Shown here in pieces: positions 1-7,862 of a DNA stretch of 64,000 bases. The notes under the pieces were generated by a model. That model worked only from the letters and a program-made list of their open reading frames with translations. It was not told where the DNA came from and made no database searches. Position 1 is the stretch's first letter. Every line of letters begins with the position of its first letter. The position numbers and the translations under genes are program-made. This stretch comes from Gammaproteobacteria bacterium (GTDB lineage: Bacteria; Pseudomonadota; Gammaproteobacteria; Ga0077536): positions 62,001-126,000 of the forward strand of contig JACQWY010000018.1 in assembly GCA_016209015.1 (NCBI GenBank). The letters run 5' to 3'.

Positions 1-1099
1 TGCCGTAGCCGAAGGACAGATGGCGGCGCGCGTTCTCGCGGTTCACGTCGAAGCGATCGCCGTCCGGGAATACGGCCTCGTCGCGGTTCGCGGCGTTGTA
101 CCAGATGACGACCTTGTCGCCCTTGCGGATCTTCTGCCCGCCGAGCTCGGTGTCGGCGAGCGCGGTGCGGCGCATGTGGGCGATCGGCGTCTGCAGGCGC
201 ACGACTTCGACGGCGGCGTTCGCGGCGAGCGCGGAGTTCGCTTTGAGTTTCGCCCATTCTTCGGGGAACGTGTTGATCTGGTAGACGAGGCCGCTCATGG
301 AATTGCGCGTCGTGTCGTTGCCGCCGACGACGAGCAGCGCGATGTTGCCGAGGAAGCGCTGATAGTCGAGATTCGACATCGCCTCCGAGTGCGCCATGAC
401 GGAGATGAGATCGCCCTTCGGCGGCGCGGCCTTGCGCTCCCCGAACAGCTTCAGGAAGTAGCCCGCCATCTCGTGCATGATGCGCTCGCGCTCGGCGTTC
501 AATACCGGATCGGTGCCGATGTCGATGTTCGCCGCCCAGTCCGACCAGTACGGCAGCTTGTGGCGCTCGTCCCAGGGGAAGTCGAGGAGGATGGAGAGCA
601 TGCGCGTCGTGAGCTCGACGGAGACGTGCTCGACCCAGTCGAACGGCACGCCGACCGGCAGTGCATCGAGCACTTCCGCCGTGCGCACGCGCATCGGCTC
701 CGCCATCTTCTTGATCTCACCGGGCAGGAGCGCAGGACTCACGGTCTTGCGCTGCTCGGCGTGCTCGGGATCGTCCATCGCGATGAACATGCGGAGCTGG
801 ACGCCGAGATCCTGCATGTCGAGGATCGTGATGCCGCCGTGTTCCCAGGACGACGAATAGATCTGCGGTTGATCCTCGACCGCGACGACGTCGTCGTAGC
901 GCGTCACGGACCAGAACGGACCGAACTTGCTGTCCTTCAGGTAATGCACCGGCGCTTCCTCGCGCATGCGCTCGAAGTAGCGCTTCCACGTCTGATCGAG
1001 CGCGAGCCGCGGATCGCTCACGTCCAGGCGCTCGATGGGCACGCTGTAGGGATCGACGATCGTGGGTTCGGATGCGGTGGTGGTGAACGCTGCACTCAT
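1..1099 (-). CDS. Cytochrome P450, CYP153-type alkane/fatty-acid terminal hydroxylase (3' end cut by window)
   Basis: The first 366 residues are visible. The I-helix oxygen-binding motif GGNDTTRNS lies at about 259-267, the K-helix ExxR (EVVR) at 298-301, and the protein runs into the heme loop (FGYG, 363-366) where the window ends, so the Cys ligand is outside. Text such as AHMRRTALADTELGG and HGGITI is characteristic of the CYP153 family, soluble enzymes that hydroxylate n-alkanes and related chains at the terminus using ferredoxin and ferredoxin reductase. The ATG at 1099 gives an N-terminus of normal family length. It diverges from an AraC-type regulator, a common arrangement for alkane hydroxylases. 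CYP125-type sterol hydroxylases share some motifs but fit less well. Confidence 0.88.
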   Translation of the reverse strand, partial: MSAAFTTTASEPTIVDPYSVPIERLDVSDPRLALDQTWKRYFERMREEAPVHYLKDSKFGPFWSVTRYDDVVAVEDQPQIYSSSWEHGGITILDMQDLGVQLRMFIAMDDPEHAEQRKTVSPALLPGEIKKMAEPMRVRTAEVLDALPVGVPFDWVEHVSVELTTRMLSILLDFPWDERHKLPYWSDWAANIDIGTDPVLNAERERIMHEMAGYFLKLFGERKAAPPKGDLISVMAHSEAMSNLDYQRFLGNIALLVVGGNDTTRNSMSGLVYQINTFPEEWAKLKANSALAANAAVEVVRLQTPIAHMRRTALADTELGGQKIRKGDKVVIWYNAANRDEAVFPDGDRFDVNRENARRHLSFGYG

Positions 1100-1241
1100 G
1101 CGGCCTCCTCGTATGACGTGACGACGGGCGATGTTCGTGAGCGGCCAGCCTAGTCGCGGCGCCTGCACGCCGAGAGGTCATTTTTCGACACCCGGGGAGT
1201 CATTAAAAGACAAGCTGCGCGGGCTGTGCTAGCTTCCGCCC

Positions 1242-2282
1242 ATGTCGACGAAAGCGACACGCAGGCCGCGCCCCACGATTCCCGTCGCCTATCCGCGGCT
1301 CATCGCGCGACAGCTCGGGCTGCAGGAGAAGGATCTCGGGCTGCTCACGGCGGGCACGGAGCTCGAAGGTACAGTACTGCTCGACGAGCGCACGCTGCTC
1401 ACGCGCGACCAGCTCCTGCAGACCGTGCGCAATGCGGTGCGCCTGTCACGCAATGCAGCATTCGGTCTCAGGCTCGGTCAGGCGCTCACGCCACCGACCC
1501 ACGGCCAGCTCGGCTTCGTCGCGAACACGAGCCCGACGCTCGGCACGGCGATCACCGCCTACCGCCGCTTCCTGCCGGGGCGTGTGAGCTTCACGCATCT
1601 CAGGCTCGAGCACCGCGCGGCGACGATCGTGTGTCATCTCGATGTCGACTTCGGCCACGACGTCGATGTCTATCCGACGATCATCGAGGCCTTCGCCCTG
1701 TCCCTGCTCTCGCTCGTCACGCACGTGCTCGGCCGGCCGCTGAAGGAAGGCCTGCTGCGTCTCGACTATGCTGCGCCGGCTTACGTCCGCAAGTACCGTC
1801 GCTACGTCGCCTGCCCGGTCGAGTTCGCGGCCGGGGAATGCGCGTTGCACGTCCCGGCCGTGCTCCTCGACACGCCGAACGTCACCGCGGATCACGTGAG
1901 CCATCGCATCGCGATGCACCAGTGCGAGATCCTCGTCCGCGAGCTCGACGAACCGGCGGACGCCGTCTCGCGCAAGGTCAAGCAGATGCTGCTCTCGCAT
2001 CCCGGCGGGCAGCTCTCGGAGACGCGCGTGGCGGCGGCGCTGTTCATCAGCAAGCGCACGCTCGCACGGCGGCTCGCGCTCGAGGGCAAGGGCTACCGGC
2101 AACTGCGCGACGAAGTGCTGTCCTCGCTCGCCGCCGGTTATCTGCGCGACACGAAGCTCTCGGTGGACGCTATCGCCGGCCTCCTCGCCTATCACGACAG
2201 TGCGAATTTCCGCCGCGCCTTCAAGCGCTGGTTCGAACGCACGCCGGAGACGTTCCGGAGGGAAGAGCGACGACTCTCGTGA
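1242..2282 (+). CDS. AraC-family transcriptional regulator (Arabinose_bd-type N-domain)
   Basis: A 346-residue cytoplasmic regulator. Residues about 20-210 form the poorly conserved ligand-sensing domain typical of the OruR/ArgR-like AraC branch. The last 90 residues form the paired helix-turn-helix DNA-binding domain; the second helix region with AYHDSANFRRAFKRWFERTPETFR is the AraC signature. It is transcribed away from the P450 gene with a 142-bp shared intergenic region, so control of the P450 in response to a hydrocarbon or fatty acid is the simplest reading. The start gives normal length. An overlapping frame beginning at 1226 is not coding. Confidence 0.9.
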   Translation: MSTKATRRPRPTIPVAYPRLIARQLGLQEKDLGLLTAGTELEGTVLLDERTLLTRDQLLQTVRNAVRLSRNAAFGLRLGQALTPPTHGQLGFVANTSPTLGTAITAYRRFLPGRVSFTHLRLEHRAATIVCHLDVDFGHDVDVYPTIIEAFALSLLSLVTHVLGRPLKEGLLRLDYAAPAYVRKYRRYVACPVEFAAGECALHVPAVLLDTPNVTADHVSHRIAMHQCEILVRELDEPADAVSRKVKQMLLSHPGGQLSETRVAAALFISKRTLARRLALEGKGYRQLRDEVLSSLAAGYLRDTKLSVDAIAGLLAYHDSANFRRAFKRWFERTPETFRREERRLS

Positions 2283-2340
2283 TTAGCCGCAGGCGTGACC
2301 GGACGCAGCCCTTGCCTGTGCCCGGCTGACACGAATCCTC

Positions 2341-2376
2341 ATAGGATGTGCCGACGCAGCAGGCGCATCGATCGCG
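2341..2376 (-). repeat. 36-bp dispersed repeat, copy 1 of 4
   Basis: Reverse-complement copy of a 36-bp repeat with core GCGCCTGCTGCGTCGGCACA. It matches the copy at 7806-7841 at 35 of 36 positions; shorter or more diverged copies lie at 47815-47845 and 63604-63643. All four are in noncoding DNA. It lies just past the AraC-type gene. Confidence 0.7.
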
Positions 2377-2384
2377 GGAAAAAC

Positions 2385-2459
2385 GGGGACAGTTTACTCA
2401 TTGCGCGGCAGTCGACTCCGCTCGTGCGGGTCTCCGGGCGAAATAAGTACACTGTCCCT
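2385..2459. repeat. Inverted-repeat element with GGGGACAGT ends
   Basis: Left arm GGGGACAGTTTACT (2385-2398) and right arm AGTACACTGTCCCT (2446-2459) are inverted with 12 of 14 matches around a 47-bp centre. The layout resembles the GGGGTCAG elements at 41301-41379, 51159-51234 and 57303-57377. Together with neighbouring repeats it fills the 405-bp gap between two convergent genes; no gene is seen there. Confidence 0.65.
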
Positions 2460-2488
2460 CAATTTTCTCCATGACTTGCGCCCCAAGC

Positions 2489-2652
2489 GTCGTCCCGGCG
2501 AAGGCCGGGGCCCGGTCGGCTACCCCCGGCAGACGCAGTGAACCGCGGGCGATCCATGGAGCGGACGTCGACGCGATTCGTGACTTCCTGACGCGTGGCT
2601 GATCGAAGATGCCGTGGTGCGATCGCTCGATCCCGGCCTTCGCCGGGATGAC
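2489..2652. repeat. REPIN/MITE-like element R1, copy 1 (CCCGGC stem)
   Basis: About 164 bp. Each end is a short GC-rich hairpin (CGTCCCGGCGAAGGCCGGGG at the left, ATCCCGGCCTTCGCCGGGAT at the right) and the ends are inverted relative to each other. The interior contains CAGTGAACC, shared with other copies. It sits between the converging AraC-type and acyl-CoA ligase genes. Other copies: 7570-7738, 34377-34537, 37585-37736, 45901-46078 and 58890-59057. Confidence 0.8.
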
Positions 2653-2687
2653 ACGGACGGGCCGCCTGCCTCACGCCGCGTGCGCCC

Positions 2688-4256
2688 TCACCCGATCGCG
2701 CGATCCTCCCCCACCCAGAACGGCGCGCGCAGATCCTTCTTCGCGATCTTGCCGCTGCCGGTCATCGGGAAGCTGTCGTGGAAGTCGATGCTCTTCGGCA
2801 GCTTGTAACCGGCGAGCCGCTCGCGACAGTAGTCGAGGAGCGCCGCGCTCGTGACGCTCGCGCCCGGCTTCAGGATCACGCAGGCCTTCACGGCCTCGCC
2901 CCAGCGCGGATCGGGCACGCCGATCACCGCGGAGGCGGCGACGGCCGGATGCGTCGACAGCACGGATTCGATCTCCGTCGAATACACGTTCTCGCCGCCC
3001 GAGACGATCATGTCCTTCAGTCGATCGTGGATATAGTAGAGTCCGTCGGCGTCGCGGATCGCGACGTCGCCGCTGCGATACCAGCCGCGCTCGAAGGCCG
3101 CCGCCGTGACGGCGGGCTTGCGCCAGTAGCCGCTCGCGAGTGCGGGGGATCGGATCAGGAGCTCGCCGGGCATACCGTCCGGGACGTCGCGGTCCTCGTG
3201 GTCGACGATCCTGAGCTCGATCAGCGGCAGCGGCCGGCCGCAGGCCTTGAGCTTCTCCTCGTGCTCGAGATCGTGCTCGCTCGGCCTGAGCAGCGTGACC
3301 GCGCCCGCGGTCTCCGTCGCGCCGTAGAACTGCATGAACTCGCAACGCATGCTCGTCAGCGCACGCTTGACGAGGCCGAGCGAAATCGGCGAGCCCGCGT
3401 ACATCACGAGCCGGAGCGAGGAGAAGTCCGCGCCCGTCGCCTGCGGATGATCGAGCAGCATCTGGATCATCGCCGGCGCGAACGCCGTGATCGTCGGGCG
3501 CAGCGTCGAGATCGACTGCAGCGCCGCACCCGGCTCGAACTGGCGATCGATGACGAGCGTCATGCCGTTGTACATCGACTGCAGCGAGAGGCCGATCGCG
3601 AGCAAATGGAAATTCGGCAGCGCGACGAGGAAACGATCCTGCGCATGCCATTGCAGCGCCGGCTCGAAGTGCTCGCAGAGGCGCATGTGATTCAGATTGT
3701 CGTGCGTGATCACCACGCCCTTGGGATCGCCCGTCGTGCCCGAGGTGTAGAGCTGGATCGCACCCGCGTCGATCGCGACCTGCGGCAGCGGACCGTCGGC
3801 CTGCGCGGCGAGCCACTGCCGGAACGGATCCGCCGCGCCGGCCGTGCGATCGACGGCCTGCGTCGGCAGCGCGACGCCCGCCAGCGCCTGGATTTCCGCC
3901 CAGATGCCGGCGAATTCCGGCTCGACGAACGCGAAGCAGCCGGCGCTGTCGGCGAGCACGACGGCGAGCTCGGGCTTCGAGAGACGCCAGTTCAGCGGGC
4001 AGAAGCAGGCGCCGGCTTTCGCCGTGCCGAGCAGCGCGACGAAGTAATCGTCCGAGTTCTTGCCCAGGTAGACGACGCGGTCGCCGGCAACGACACCGGC
4101 CGCGAGCAAGCCATGCGCGACGCGCGTCGTCTCGCCCTCGAGCGTGCCGTAGTCGGTCTCGAAGCCGGCGTACACGATAGCCGTCTGCTGCGGCGTGCGT
4201 CGCGCATAGTAGGTGGTGTAATCACCGATACAGCGGATTTCCTGGTAGACCCACAT
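2688..4256 (-). CDS. Acyl-CoA ligase (class I adenylate-forming, FadD-like)
   Basis: 522 residues, the usual length for an ATP-dependent acyl-CoA synthetase. The AMP-binding loop YTSGTTGDPKG is at 170-180, the YGATETAG motif near 315, and the C-terminal PMTGSGKIAKKDL hinge/lysine motif is intact. It activates a carboxylic acid to its CoA thioester in the cytoplasm, feeding beta-oxidation. It is the last gene of a minus-strand run (dehydrogenase, thiolase, hydratase, ligase) with a 12-bp gap from the hydratase. The company it keeps allows a FadD3-like role (ring-derived propanoate activation), but the substrate cannot be read from sequence. Confidence 0.9.
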   Translation of the reverse strand: MWVYQEIRCIGDYTTYYARRTPQQTAIVYAGFETDYGTLEGETTRVAHGLLAAGVVAGDRVVYLGKNSDDYFVALLGTAKAGACFCPLNWRLSKPELAVVLADSAGCFAFVEPEFAGIWAEIQALAGVALPTQAVDRTAGAADPFRQWLAAQADGPLPQVAIDAGAIQLYTSGTTGDPKGVVITHDNLNHMRLCEHFEPALQWHAQDRFLVALPNFHLLAIGLSLQSMYNGMTLVIDRQFEPGAALQSISTLRPTITAFAPAMIQMLLDHPQATGADFSSLRLVMYAGSPISLGLVKRALTSMRCEFMQFYGATETAGAVTLLRPSEHDLEHEEKLKACGRPLPLIELRIVDHEDRDVPDGMPGELLIRSPALASGYWRKPAVTAAAFERGWYRSGDVAIRDADGLYYIHDRLKDMIVSGGENVYSTEIESVLSTHPAVAASAVIGVPDPRWGEAVKACVILKPGASVTSAALLDYCRERLAGYKLPKSIDFHDSFPMTGSGKIAKKDLRAPFWVGEDRAIG

Positions 4257-4268
4257 GTGAGCGTTCCT

Positions 4269-5060
4269 TCAGCGGCCGCGGAATTCAGGCTTCTGCTTCG
4301 CGAGCACGGCATGGAACGCCTGCCAGCAGTCATCGCTGGCGGAGACCTTCGCAATCGCGCGCGCCTCGGCCTCGAGCTGCGCTTCGAGCGGCTGCTCGAA
4401 CGTCGAGGCGAACAGCCGTTTGATTTCACCGTAAGCGCGCGTCGGGCCCACGGCGAGCTCGGCGGCGAGCGCGCGGCCACGCGCCCGCGCCAGTTCTTCG
4501 TCCGGCAGCACTTCGTTCACGAGCCCGTACCCGAGCGCCTGGGTCGCACTCCAGGTCTGGTTGCGCACCAGGAATTCGAACGCGCGCCGCGTGCCGACGC
4601 GCCGTGGCAGGTGATACGAAGTGCCGCAATCGCAGGAGAAGCCGATGCCGGTGAACGCGGCGTAGAAGCGGCTGTCCGCCGGCGCGAGGGCGAAATCCGC
4701 CGCCGCCGTGAGACCGACCGCGCCGCCCGTCACGAGCGAGTGGCAGACCATCACGAGCGGCGCGTCCATGCGCGCGAGGCGCGAGACGGCGCCGTTGACG
4801 AGCCCCGCGGCGTGCTTCACGAAGCGCGGCAGGCTGTCGCGATCGCGCACGAAGCTCTTCAGATCGCCGCCGACGCTGAAGTGCCGGCCGCGCGCTTCCA
4901 TCAACACCGCGCGGACTTCCGGCCGCCCGTCGCACTCGACGGCGATCGCCGCGAGCTCCCGGCAGAACGTCTCGTCGATCGGATTGCCGCGTTCGGGCTG
5001 GTTCCACACGACGTGCGCGATGCCGTCCGCGACCGTGAACTCGAAGGCCTCGTAGCTCAT
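4269..5060 (-). CDS. Enoyl-CoA hydratase/isomerase family protein
   Basis: 263-residue crotonase-fold protein. The oxyanion-hole region GGDLKSF near 65 and a second loop TGGAVGL near 110 are present. The usual first hydratase Glu is missing (GGAVGL in place of GGxxE), while the later catalytic position carries the DCGTS context seen in PaaG-type isomerases with a catalytic Asp. An isomerase or a substrate-specific hydratase is therefore more likely than a generic hydratase. It lies 9 bp downstream of the thiolase on the same strand and 12 bp before the CoA ligase, consistent with one operon. Confidence 0.85.
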   Translation of the reverse strand: MSYEAFEFTVADGIAHVVWNQPERGNPIDETFCRELAAIAVECDGRPEVRAVLMEARGRHFSVGGDLKSFVRDRDSLPRFVKHAAGLVNGAVSRLARMDAPLVMVCHSLVTGGAVGLTAAADFALAPADSRFYAAFTGIGFSCDCGTSYHLPRRVGTRRAFEFLVRNQTWSATQALGYGLVNEVLPDEELARARGRALAAELAVGPTRAYGEIKRLFASTFEQPLEAQLEAEARAIAKVSASDDCWQAFHAVLAKQKPEFRGR

Positions 5061-5069
5061 CTCCCCTCC

Positions 5070-6257
5070 TCAGCAGGCTTCGAAGAGCCCGGCCGCGCCC
5101 ATGCCCTTGCCGATGCACATCGAAACGATGCCGAGCTTGCCCTTGCGCCGGCGCAGCTCGCGCACGAGCAGTCCCGTCAGGCGCGAACCCGTCGCACCGA
5201 AGGGATGACCGATCGCAATCGAGCCGCCGTGCACGTTGTAGATCGCGTCGTCGATGCCGAGCGCGTCGCGGCAGTAGAGACACTGCGAGGCGAACGCTTC
5301 GTTCAACTCCACGAGATCGATGTCGGCGAGCCGCGTGCCGGTGCGGGCGAGCAGCTTCGGGATCGCGAACACGGGACCGATGCCCATCTCGTCCGGCTCG
5401 CAGCCGGCCACGACGAAGCCGCGATAATACGCGAGCGGCGCGAGCCCGAGCCGCGAAGCGCGGCGCTCCGACATGAGCAAAGTCATCGAGGCACCGTCGG
5501 AGAGCTGCGAGGCGTTGCCGGCCGTCACCGTCCCGTCCTTCTCGAACGCCGGCGGCAGCGTGGCGAGACCTTCGAGCGTCGTGTCCGCGCGATTGCATTC
5601 GTCGCGGTCGACCGTGCCCGTCACGAGCGCCGTCTCCTTCGTCTCACGATTGACGACTTTGCGCCACTGCACGGTCATGGGCGCGATTTCCTCCGCCACG
5701 TAGCCCGCGGCGACCGCCGCCGCGTAGCGCTGCTGACTCTGGAGCGCATAGGCATCCTGCGCCTCGCGCGTGACGCCGTAGCGCCGCGCGACGACTTCCG
5801 CCGTGTTGCCCATCGCCATGTACATCGCGGGCTTCTCCGCCAGGAGCCGCGGGTTCTCGTCGAACTTCGCAGGGGTGCCGCGCTCGAGGCCGGTGATCGA
5901 TTCCACGCCGCCCGCGATCGCGACGTCGGCATAACCGAGCGCGATCTGATCCGCCGCCATCGCGATCGCGTTGAGGCCGGACGAGCAGGCGCGGCTGATG
6001 GTCGCGGCGGCGACGGTGATCGGCAGCTTCGAGAGCGCGACGGCGTAGCGCGCGAGGTTCGCGGATTGCTCGCCGGTCTGACGCGCGGCGCCGACGACGA
6101 CGTCGTCGACCTCGGCACCGTCGAGCGCGGGGCTGCGCGCGAGCAGGCTGTCGATGCAGTGCGCGACGAGCTCGTCGGCGCGGGTGAGATTGAACGTGCC
6201 GCGATGGGCTTTCGCGAGGCCCGTACGGACGCTGTCGACGACGACGACGCGGTTCAT
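5070..6257 (-). CDS. Acetyl-CoA acyltransferase (thiolase), FadA6-like
   Basis: 395 residues from the ATG at 6257. The nucleophilic Cys91 sits in RACSSG, the second catalytic region is [14 protein letters not shown], and the C-terminal Cys lies in [10 protein letters not shown]. It performs the thiolytic last step of beta-oxidation, releasing acetyl-CoA or propionyl-CoA. The start overlaps the stop of the upstream acyl-CoA dehydrogenase by one base (TGATG), implying translational coupling. The open frame continues upstream of this ATG but that stretch is the dehydrogenase gene read out of frame. The motif set resembles steroid-pathway FadA6 thiolases, which is suggestive only. Confidence 0.92.
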   Translation of the reverse strand: MNRVVVVDSVRTGLAKAHRGTFNLTRADELVAHCIDSLLARSPALDGAEVDDVVVGAARQTGEQSANLARYAVALSKLPITVAAATISRACSSGLNAIAMAADQIALGYADVAIAGGVESITGLERGTPAKFDENPRLLAEKPAMYMAMGNTAEVVARRYGVTREAQDAYALQSQQRYAAAVAAGYVAEEIAPMTVQWRKVVNRETKETALVTGTVDRDECNRADTTLEGLATLPPAFEKDGTVTAGNASQLSDGASMTLLMSERRASRLGLAPLAYYRGFVVAGCEPDEMGIGPVFAIPKLLARTGTRLADIDLVELNEAFASQCLYCRDALGIDDAIYNVHGGSIAIGHPFGATGSRLTGLLVRELRRRKGKLGIVSMCIGKGMGAAGLFEAC

Positions 6258-7423
6258 CACGTGCTCCCTTTCTGACGGTGATTCTTGAACAGATCGCGGC
6301 CGATGAGGTACTTCATGATTTCGATCGAGCCACCGGCGATTTTCACGACGCGGGCATCGGCATAGGCCCGCGCGATCGGCAGCTCCCACATGTAACCCCA
6401 GCCGCCGAAGAGTTGCAGGCATTCGTCGACGGTCTTGCAGTGCAGGTTCGAGAGGAACATCTTCGCCATCGCCGCGTCGATCGCCTCGAGCTCGCCGCGC
6501 AGGAAGAGCTCGATGCAGCGGTCCGTCAGCACGCGGCCCGCGACGGATTCCGTCTTCAGCTCCGCGAGCTTGAACTGCGTGTTCTGGAAGTCGGCAATCG
6601 TCCGGCCGAAAGCCTCGCGCTGCGCCGTATACTCGACCGTCCACTCGATGACGGTCTCGGTGACCATCGCACTGCGGATCGCCTGCGCGAGCCGCTCCTG
6701 CGCGAGCTTCGTCATCATGAGCCCGAAGCCCTCGCCCTCGCGGCCGAGCATGTTCGAGGCCGGCACGCGCACGTCCTCGAAGAAGAGCTCGGAGGTATCC
6801 TGCGCCTTCATGCCGAGCTTCTCGAGATTGCGGCCGCGCTTGAAGCCGGGCCGGTCGCCTTCGACGAGGAACAGCGTGATGCCCTTTGCGCCCGCCGCGC
6901 TGTCGGTCTTCGTCGCGAGCACGAGCACGTCGCAGAGCTGGCCGTTCGAGATGAAGACCTTCTGGCCGTTGATGACGTAGTCGTCGCCGTCGCGCACGGC
7001 GCGCGTGCGGATGTTCTTGAGGTCGGAACCCGCGTGCGGCTCGGTCATGCCGAGCGAGCCGATGGCCTCGCCCGTCACCATCTTCGGCAGCCAGGTGCGC
7101 TTCTGCTCCTCGGTGCCGAAGGACTTGAGGTAAGTGGCGACGAGATCCGTGTGGATCATGAAGCCCGGGCCCGTCGCCCCGACGCGCGCCATCTCCTCGA
7201 AGACGACCACGTCGTAGAGATAATCGGCGCCCGCGCCGCCGTATTCCTCCGGCACCGTGCAGCACAGCAGACCCGCGGCACCGGCTTTCAGCCACAGATC
7301 GCGCGGCACGATGCCGGCGTCTTCCCAGGCCGCGTGGAAGGGCACGATTTCGCGCGCGATGAAACGGCGCACGGTCTCGCGGAAGAGCTCGTGCTCGGGG
7401 CTGAAGAGCGTTCGTCGGATCAT
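6257..7423 (-). CDS. Acyl-CoA dehydrogenase (LCAD/IVD-type)
   Basis: 388 residues covering the N-, middle- and C-terminal acyl-CoA dehydrogenase domains; FAD-dependent alpha,beta-dehydrogenation of an acyl-CoA with electrons passed to ETF. MTEPHAGSD and the LFGGWGYMWE segment are family signatures. The classical catalytic Glu of medium-chain enzymes is replaced (AGGSIEI), whereas the Glu in LAQERL on helix G is kept, placing it with isovaleryl/long-chain-type enzymes. It heads the minus-strand operon running to the CoA ligase. Its promoter region carries a perfect 14-bp palindrome inside a motif shared with the MarR divergent region. Confidence 0.92.
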   Translation of the reverse strand: MIRRTLFSPEHELFRETVRRFIAREIVPFHAAWEDAGIVPRDLWLKAGAAGLLCCTVPEEYGGAGADYLYDVVVFEEMARVGATGPGFMIHTDLVATYLKSFGTEEQKRTWLPKMVTGEAIGSLGMTEPHAGSDLKNIRTRAVRDGDDYVINGQKVFISNGQLCDVLVLATKTDSAAGAKGITLFLVEGDRPGFKRGRNLEKLGMKAQDTSELFFEDVRVPASNMLGREGEGFGLMMTKLAQERLAQAIRSAMVTETVIEWTVEYTAQREAFGRTIADFQNTQFKLAELKTESVAGRVLTDRCIELFLRGELEAIDAAMAKMFLSNLHCKTVDECLQLFGGWGYMWELPIARAYADARVVKIAGGSIEIMKYLIGRDLFKNHRQKGST

Positions 7424-7452
7424 GCGGGCCGCCGGCTGGGAGGTGACGGCAC

Positions 7453-7480
7453 GTTAGCAAATAGTACGCATGCGTACAAT
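7453..7480. promoter_or_regulatory. Putative MarR-family operator upstream of the dehydrogenase operon
   Basis: Contains the perfect palindrome GTACGCATGCGTAC (7464-7477). Read on the minus strand, 21 of 27 positions (7453-7479) match the site at 10086-10112 in the MarR/dehydrogenase divergent region, including GCATGC followed by TACTAT and TGCTA. It lies 30 bp upstream of the dehydrogenase start, where bound protein would block transcription. Confidence 0.6.
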
Positions 7481-7569
7481 GTCGGACGCGGACAGGCGAA
7501 CCGTCGTGCCGGCTTCGCCGTCCGGAAGTCGTGCCACTCGCCGGCAGGAGGCGAGGACATCTTCGCGAT

Positions 7570-7738
7570 GTCGTCCCGGCGGAGGCCGGGACCCAGTCGG
7601 TGACCGTCGGCGAGCGCATCGAACGCCGCGATAGGGCGGTGCCGTGAGCCGGCGCGTGCACGAATTCGAAGTACGGACGCGCGGACGATCGAATGCGCCG
7701 AGGAGTGATGACTGGGTCCCGGCCTGCGCCGGGACGAC
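7570..7738. repeat. REPIN/MITE-like element R1, copy 2 (CCCGGC stem)
   Basis: About 169 bp, with GTCCCGGCGGAGGCCGGGAC at the left and GGTCCCGGCCTGCGCCGGGAC at the right, each end a hairpin and the two in inverted orientation. The flanking CCCAGTC/GACTGGG bases are shared with all copies. It lies upstream of the dehydrogenase operon promoter and downstream of the hydratase fusion gene, in a 439-bp gap that also holds an operator and a 36-bp repeat but no gene. Confidence 0.85.
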
Positions 7739-7805
7739 GGTGCGGTGGAGCTCGCTGTGCGGCAATCGAACGTGGGCGGCGATTCGCGATCGATGCTCGT
7801 GAAGA

Positions 7806-7841
7806 CGCGATCGATGCGCCTCCTGCGTCGGCACATCCTAT
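7806..7841 (+). repeat. 36-bp dispersed repeat, copy 2 of 4
   Basis: Plus-strand copy with core GCGCCTCCTGCGTCGGCACA followed by TCCTAT. It differs from the 2341-2376 copy at one position. It ends 21 bp before the stop of the minus-strand gene at 7863. Confidence 0.7.
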
Positions 7842-7862
7842 GAAGCGCGCCGGCGAGCTGCC

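Noticed and set aside
2385-2652. CRISPR array from the clustered palindromes
   Set aside because: No regularly spaced direct repeats with unique spacers and no cas genes; elements are inverted-repeat units scattered between genes.
2778-6275. 1165-residue plus-strand open frame
   Set aside because: It lies antisense to four well-identified minus-strand genes and its Arg/Ala/Glu/His-rich text has no domain pattern; it is a GC-driven shadow.
5070-7661. Single 863-residue fusion extending the thiolase upstream
   Set aside because: The region upstream of ATG 6257 is the acyl-CoA dehydrogenase read in another frame; the real junction is a TGATG overlap of two genes.
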